From NCBI GenBank assembly GCA_019090615.1, contig JAHRVQ010000062.1, forward strand, positions 45,596 through 109,595: a stretch of DNA of 64,000 nt. The letters run 5' to 3'. Made by a program: the position numbers and the translations under genes. Below the pieces are notes generated by a model that had not been told where the DNA came from, made no database searches, and saw only the letters and a program-made list of their open reading frames with translations. Shown piece by piece: positions 63,201 through 64,000 of this stretch. The DNA is from Pseudomonadales bacterium (GTDB lineage: Bacteria; Pseudomonadota; Gammaproteobacteria; Pseudomonadales; Azotimanducaceae). Within the stretch, counting starts at the first letter, position 1. Each line of letters opens with the position of its first letter.

Positions 63201-63791
63201 ACTATCTTCGAAAACCACACGAATGCTACCAGCACTTATATCTACCAGACCGGAAAGCGACTTAAATGTGCTGGCCGAGGTTTTCACACTCAGACCCAAT
63301 TCTGTACCGACCCATAATCGATGTTTAGAATCTTCAAATAGACAATAAACAGCATTGCCAGGCCCACCACCTTCAAAGTCTGGGTTCAAATAAAAAACAT
63401 CAAAGCGGGTACTGGCTTCATCAAACCTGTTCAGCCCAGAATCAGTACCCACCCACAAGGTACCATCTTCGGCAGCCATTACTGTGCGGATAAAATGATG
63501 CGAAATTGAACCCGCATTATCAGGTTGATGCAAAAACGTCTCAAAACTATAGCCATCAAAACGATTCAGGCCCTCCTGAGTACCGATCCAGATAAAACCA
63601 TTTTTGTCTTGAGTCACTGCAGTTACAACTGCCTGGGACAACCCTTCTCTGGTCCCTAAACGGTCAAAAATAAGGTTACGCTGATCACTCAAACGTACTT
63701 CCCCTACAACTGCGAAGGAAACCACTATTGTCAGCATCAGCAAAATATAACTTACAACATTTAGCAATTTATTCTCGCTTCCAGAAGGCAA
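60204..63791 (-). CDS. Large two-component sensor: beta-propeller, Y_Y_Y, PAS, HisKA_2 kinase
   Basis: A 1195-residue membrane sensor kinase. After an N-terminal membrane helix (VVSYILLMLTIVVSFAVV), residues about 40-680 are two seven-bladed Reg_prop propellers with repeated GFIWIGTQEGLNRFD-like blades. A Y_Y_Y domain follows (YQLKGFDRDWVEAKGSHQ), then a second helix, a PAS domain, and a HisKA_2 motif VHHRVKNNMQVISSLLNIQ. The ATPase has ELISNSLKHAFEG and VISDNGIGLPDG. It lacks a receiver, and no response regulator is adjacent. The start is TTG, at 63791 or 63767. Its ligand is unknown; such sensors often detect polysaccharides. Confidence 0.93.
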   Translation of the reverse strand: MPSGSENKLLNVVSYILLMLTIVVSFAVVGEVRLSDQRNLIFDRLGTREGLSQAVVTAVTQDKNGFIWIGTQEGLNRFDGYSFETFLHQPDNAGSISHHFIRTVMAAEDGTLWVGTDSGLNRFDEASTRFDVFYLNPDFEGGGPGNAVYCLFEDSKHRLWVGTELGLSVKTSASTFKSLSGLVDISAGSIRVVFEDSRGVIWIGSEKGALFKLDEATQIFQPVYVPGQGNNAVSGIVEDDRGQLWVSTSNGKITLIDTRSGEIAALKVADNEALSGSRIYQIFKDKSGDIWVGTNDGLNLWHPEYNRFSRYKHDPTDMQSISDNDVFEIFQDAGGVIWLGTFNGVSKWNAQIGTFPHFKSHADIAGSIDSNSIASFAQSNASNDVWIGTFSGLNKWDAEKGVFEHFTHNAPPLTDNRIMSLAVQDDILWVGTMSGGVNLVKNNRVIKVHMWDEKDPQSISSNAISSIFEDSKGNIWLSTYGGGVNLYIGDGKFKRYPEAGNRLGEFSDLRTLQIIEAHDGKLWIATDGGGVIVLDPETGHTQIYKHNRTNMNSLSSNNVISLLRANNTIWVGTRDHGMNRFDQGRDEFERITKSEGLASDFVYRMLADDAGRLWISGAKGLTVYNPVNAQFTLYNVSHGLQSDDFNSGASLQLSDGSLLFGGNNGFNAFNPSAIQGNTYSPVVKITRFSKFNETVKLPRPIHQSDLIELEYNDFVIGFDFAAMDFTAPLHNQFRYQLKGFDRDWVEAKGSHQVTYTNLDAGEYTFEVLGSNNDSVWSAQATSIKVVVNPPVWATWWAYLVYLLVGLGILFQFQGANRVRLEREAAKRYSERLQLYIGSLEEASDCVLIADANKHLMYANVAINSIFGITPSKAIGCSVFSLIFSDPAAATRAREGLLEAGRWHGEVSSNRGMDFVTTEVTIAAVRDDNDNETAYVSIVRDVTDRKNTESELEKHRLNLQSMIDEKTEALTYEIRENKQVQRELAESLKEKELLLKEVHHRVKNNMQVISSLLNIQAETVGDEIFASLLGESQQRIKSMSLIHENLYQSVDLTAIDFNDYINMLANSLQRFYAVKGSVVRLDIQVDHVLLDIETAVPCGLIINELISNSLKHAFEGVETYGLINVNFNLHENYYVLVISDNGIGLPDGFKLDSLNSMGMEIVSILTQQLDGKLKYISDHGTRFEISFPRKEKISTR

Positions 63792-63822
63792 TCAATCAAT
63801 GACTGCATTTTTTACAATCATA

Positions 63823-63842
63823 CCCCGACTAATTAGCCGGGG
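63823..63842 (-). other. Hairpin between the repeat protein and sensor kinase
   Basis: CCCCGGC and GTCGGGG pair around TAATTA on the minus strand, with one G-U pair. There is no T run, so it is at best a weak terminator. Confidence 0.35.
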
Positions 63843-63871
63843 TAACAACTAAAAGCAATCAATCACCCAAC

Positions 63872-64000
63872 CTATTCCTGTAGTACCCACTCATTAATCG
63901 TTGGGGTACTCATATTCCAGATATAACCGGCATTATCTGCGTCATTCATATTCCAGATATAACCAGCATTATCTGCGTCACTCATATTCCAGATATAACC
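63872..64000 (-). CDS. C-terminus of a protein made of 12-residue repeats (5' part outside window)
   Basis: Only 42 residues are visible, ending in TAG at 63872. They read GYIWNMSDADNA, then GYIWNMNDADNA, then GYIWNMSTPTINEW and a short tail VLQE. The DNA period is 36 bp and the copies are nearly identical. It continues outside the window, so its domain, start and signal peptide are unknown. The polar and aromatic content (Y, W, N, D) suggests a surface-exposed or secreted repeat region, but this is inference. Confidence 0.7.
   Translation of the reverse strand, partial: GYIWNMSDADNAGYIWNMNDADNAGYIWNMSTPTINEWVLQE

Noticed and set aside
1..64000. Prophage, integrative element or insertion sequence
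   Set aside because: No integrase, transposase, terminal repeats or tRNA attachment site could be found.

Overview
The window looks like chromosomal DNA of a free-living, probably marine, gammaproteobacterium. The reasons are moderate GC, two TonB-dependent receptors, feoAB, a cobalamin riboswitch with btuB/cobO/btuCDF, an AraC/OruR-type regulator and many ATGA-type gene overlaps. A position near Cellvibrionales/Spongiibacteraceae is a guess. I see no transposase, integrase, phage gene, rRNA, tRNA or CRISPR array.

Layout. (1) 1-13.8 kb: a CoA-linked catabolic and uptake locus with a cysteine-less SCP-x/Ltp-type thiolase (cut by the window edge), amidohydrolase-2, EamA transporter, DOMON-like protein, acyl-CoA dehydrogenase, enoyl-CoA hydratase, TonB receptor, AraC regulator and a secreted carboxylesterase. 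(2) 13.8-21 kb: an SGNH-fold protein that lost its catalytic Ser, a Cache-HAMP sensor with no output domain coupled to a CaCA antiporter, an MFS transporter, and feoAB behind a Fur-box-like site. (3) 21.1-27.6 kb: four overlapping genes encoding an SMC-like ATPase, a MukE/JetB-like protein, a kleisin-like protein and a TOPRIM protein, which I read as a divergent Wadjet/MksBEFG-type system in an unusual gene order. (4) 27.7-36.2 kb: an SDR, a cNMP-binding protein, and a B12 acquisition operon behind a cobalamin riboswitch. (5) 36.3-51.7 kb: a probable uncharacterised isoprenoid biosynthesis cluster. It has a P450 and a Ser/Thr kinase-AAA regulator on +, then a seven-gene minus operon (polyprenyl synthase, three unknowns, CrtC/AttH-like protein, SCP2 protein, 1110-residue FAD enzyme), then an enhancer-binding-type regulator with an abnormal GAFTGA loop and an ECF-like sigma factor. 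(6) 51.8-64 kb: two MATE exporters, DUF3592, a helical-repeat protein, peroxiredoxin, an RHH protein, a SIRT4-like sirtuin, a large beta-propeller sensor kinase, and the C-terminus of a protein made of 12-residue repeats.

How parts fit: region 1 would take up and degrade a hydrophobic or ester substrate. Region 4 imports and adenosylates corrinoids under B12 control. In region 5 the prenyl chain made by the synthase could be modified by the CrtC-like, FAD and P450 proteins and carried by the SCP2 protein.

A recurring trait is short tandem duplication (12-36 bp units, 2-5 copies) just after stop codons, in gaps, and as whole-codon units inside genes. One 23-bp unit occurs at two loci 15 kb apart. 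Function calls are from reading motifs only; no database search was run.
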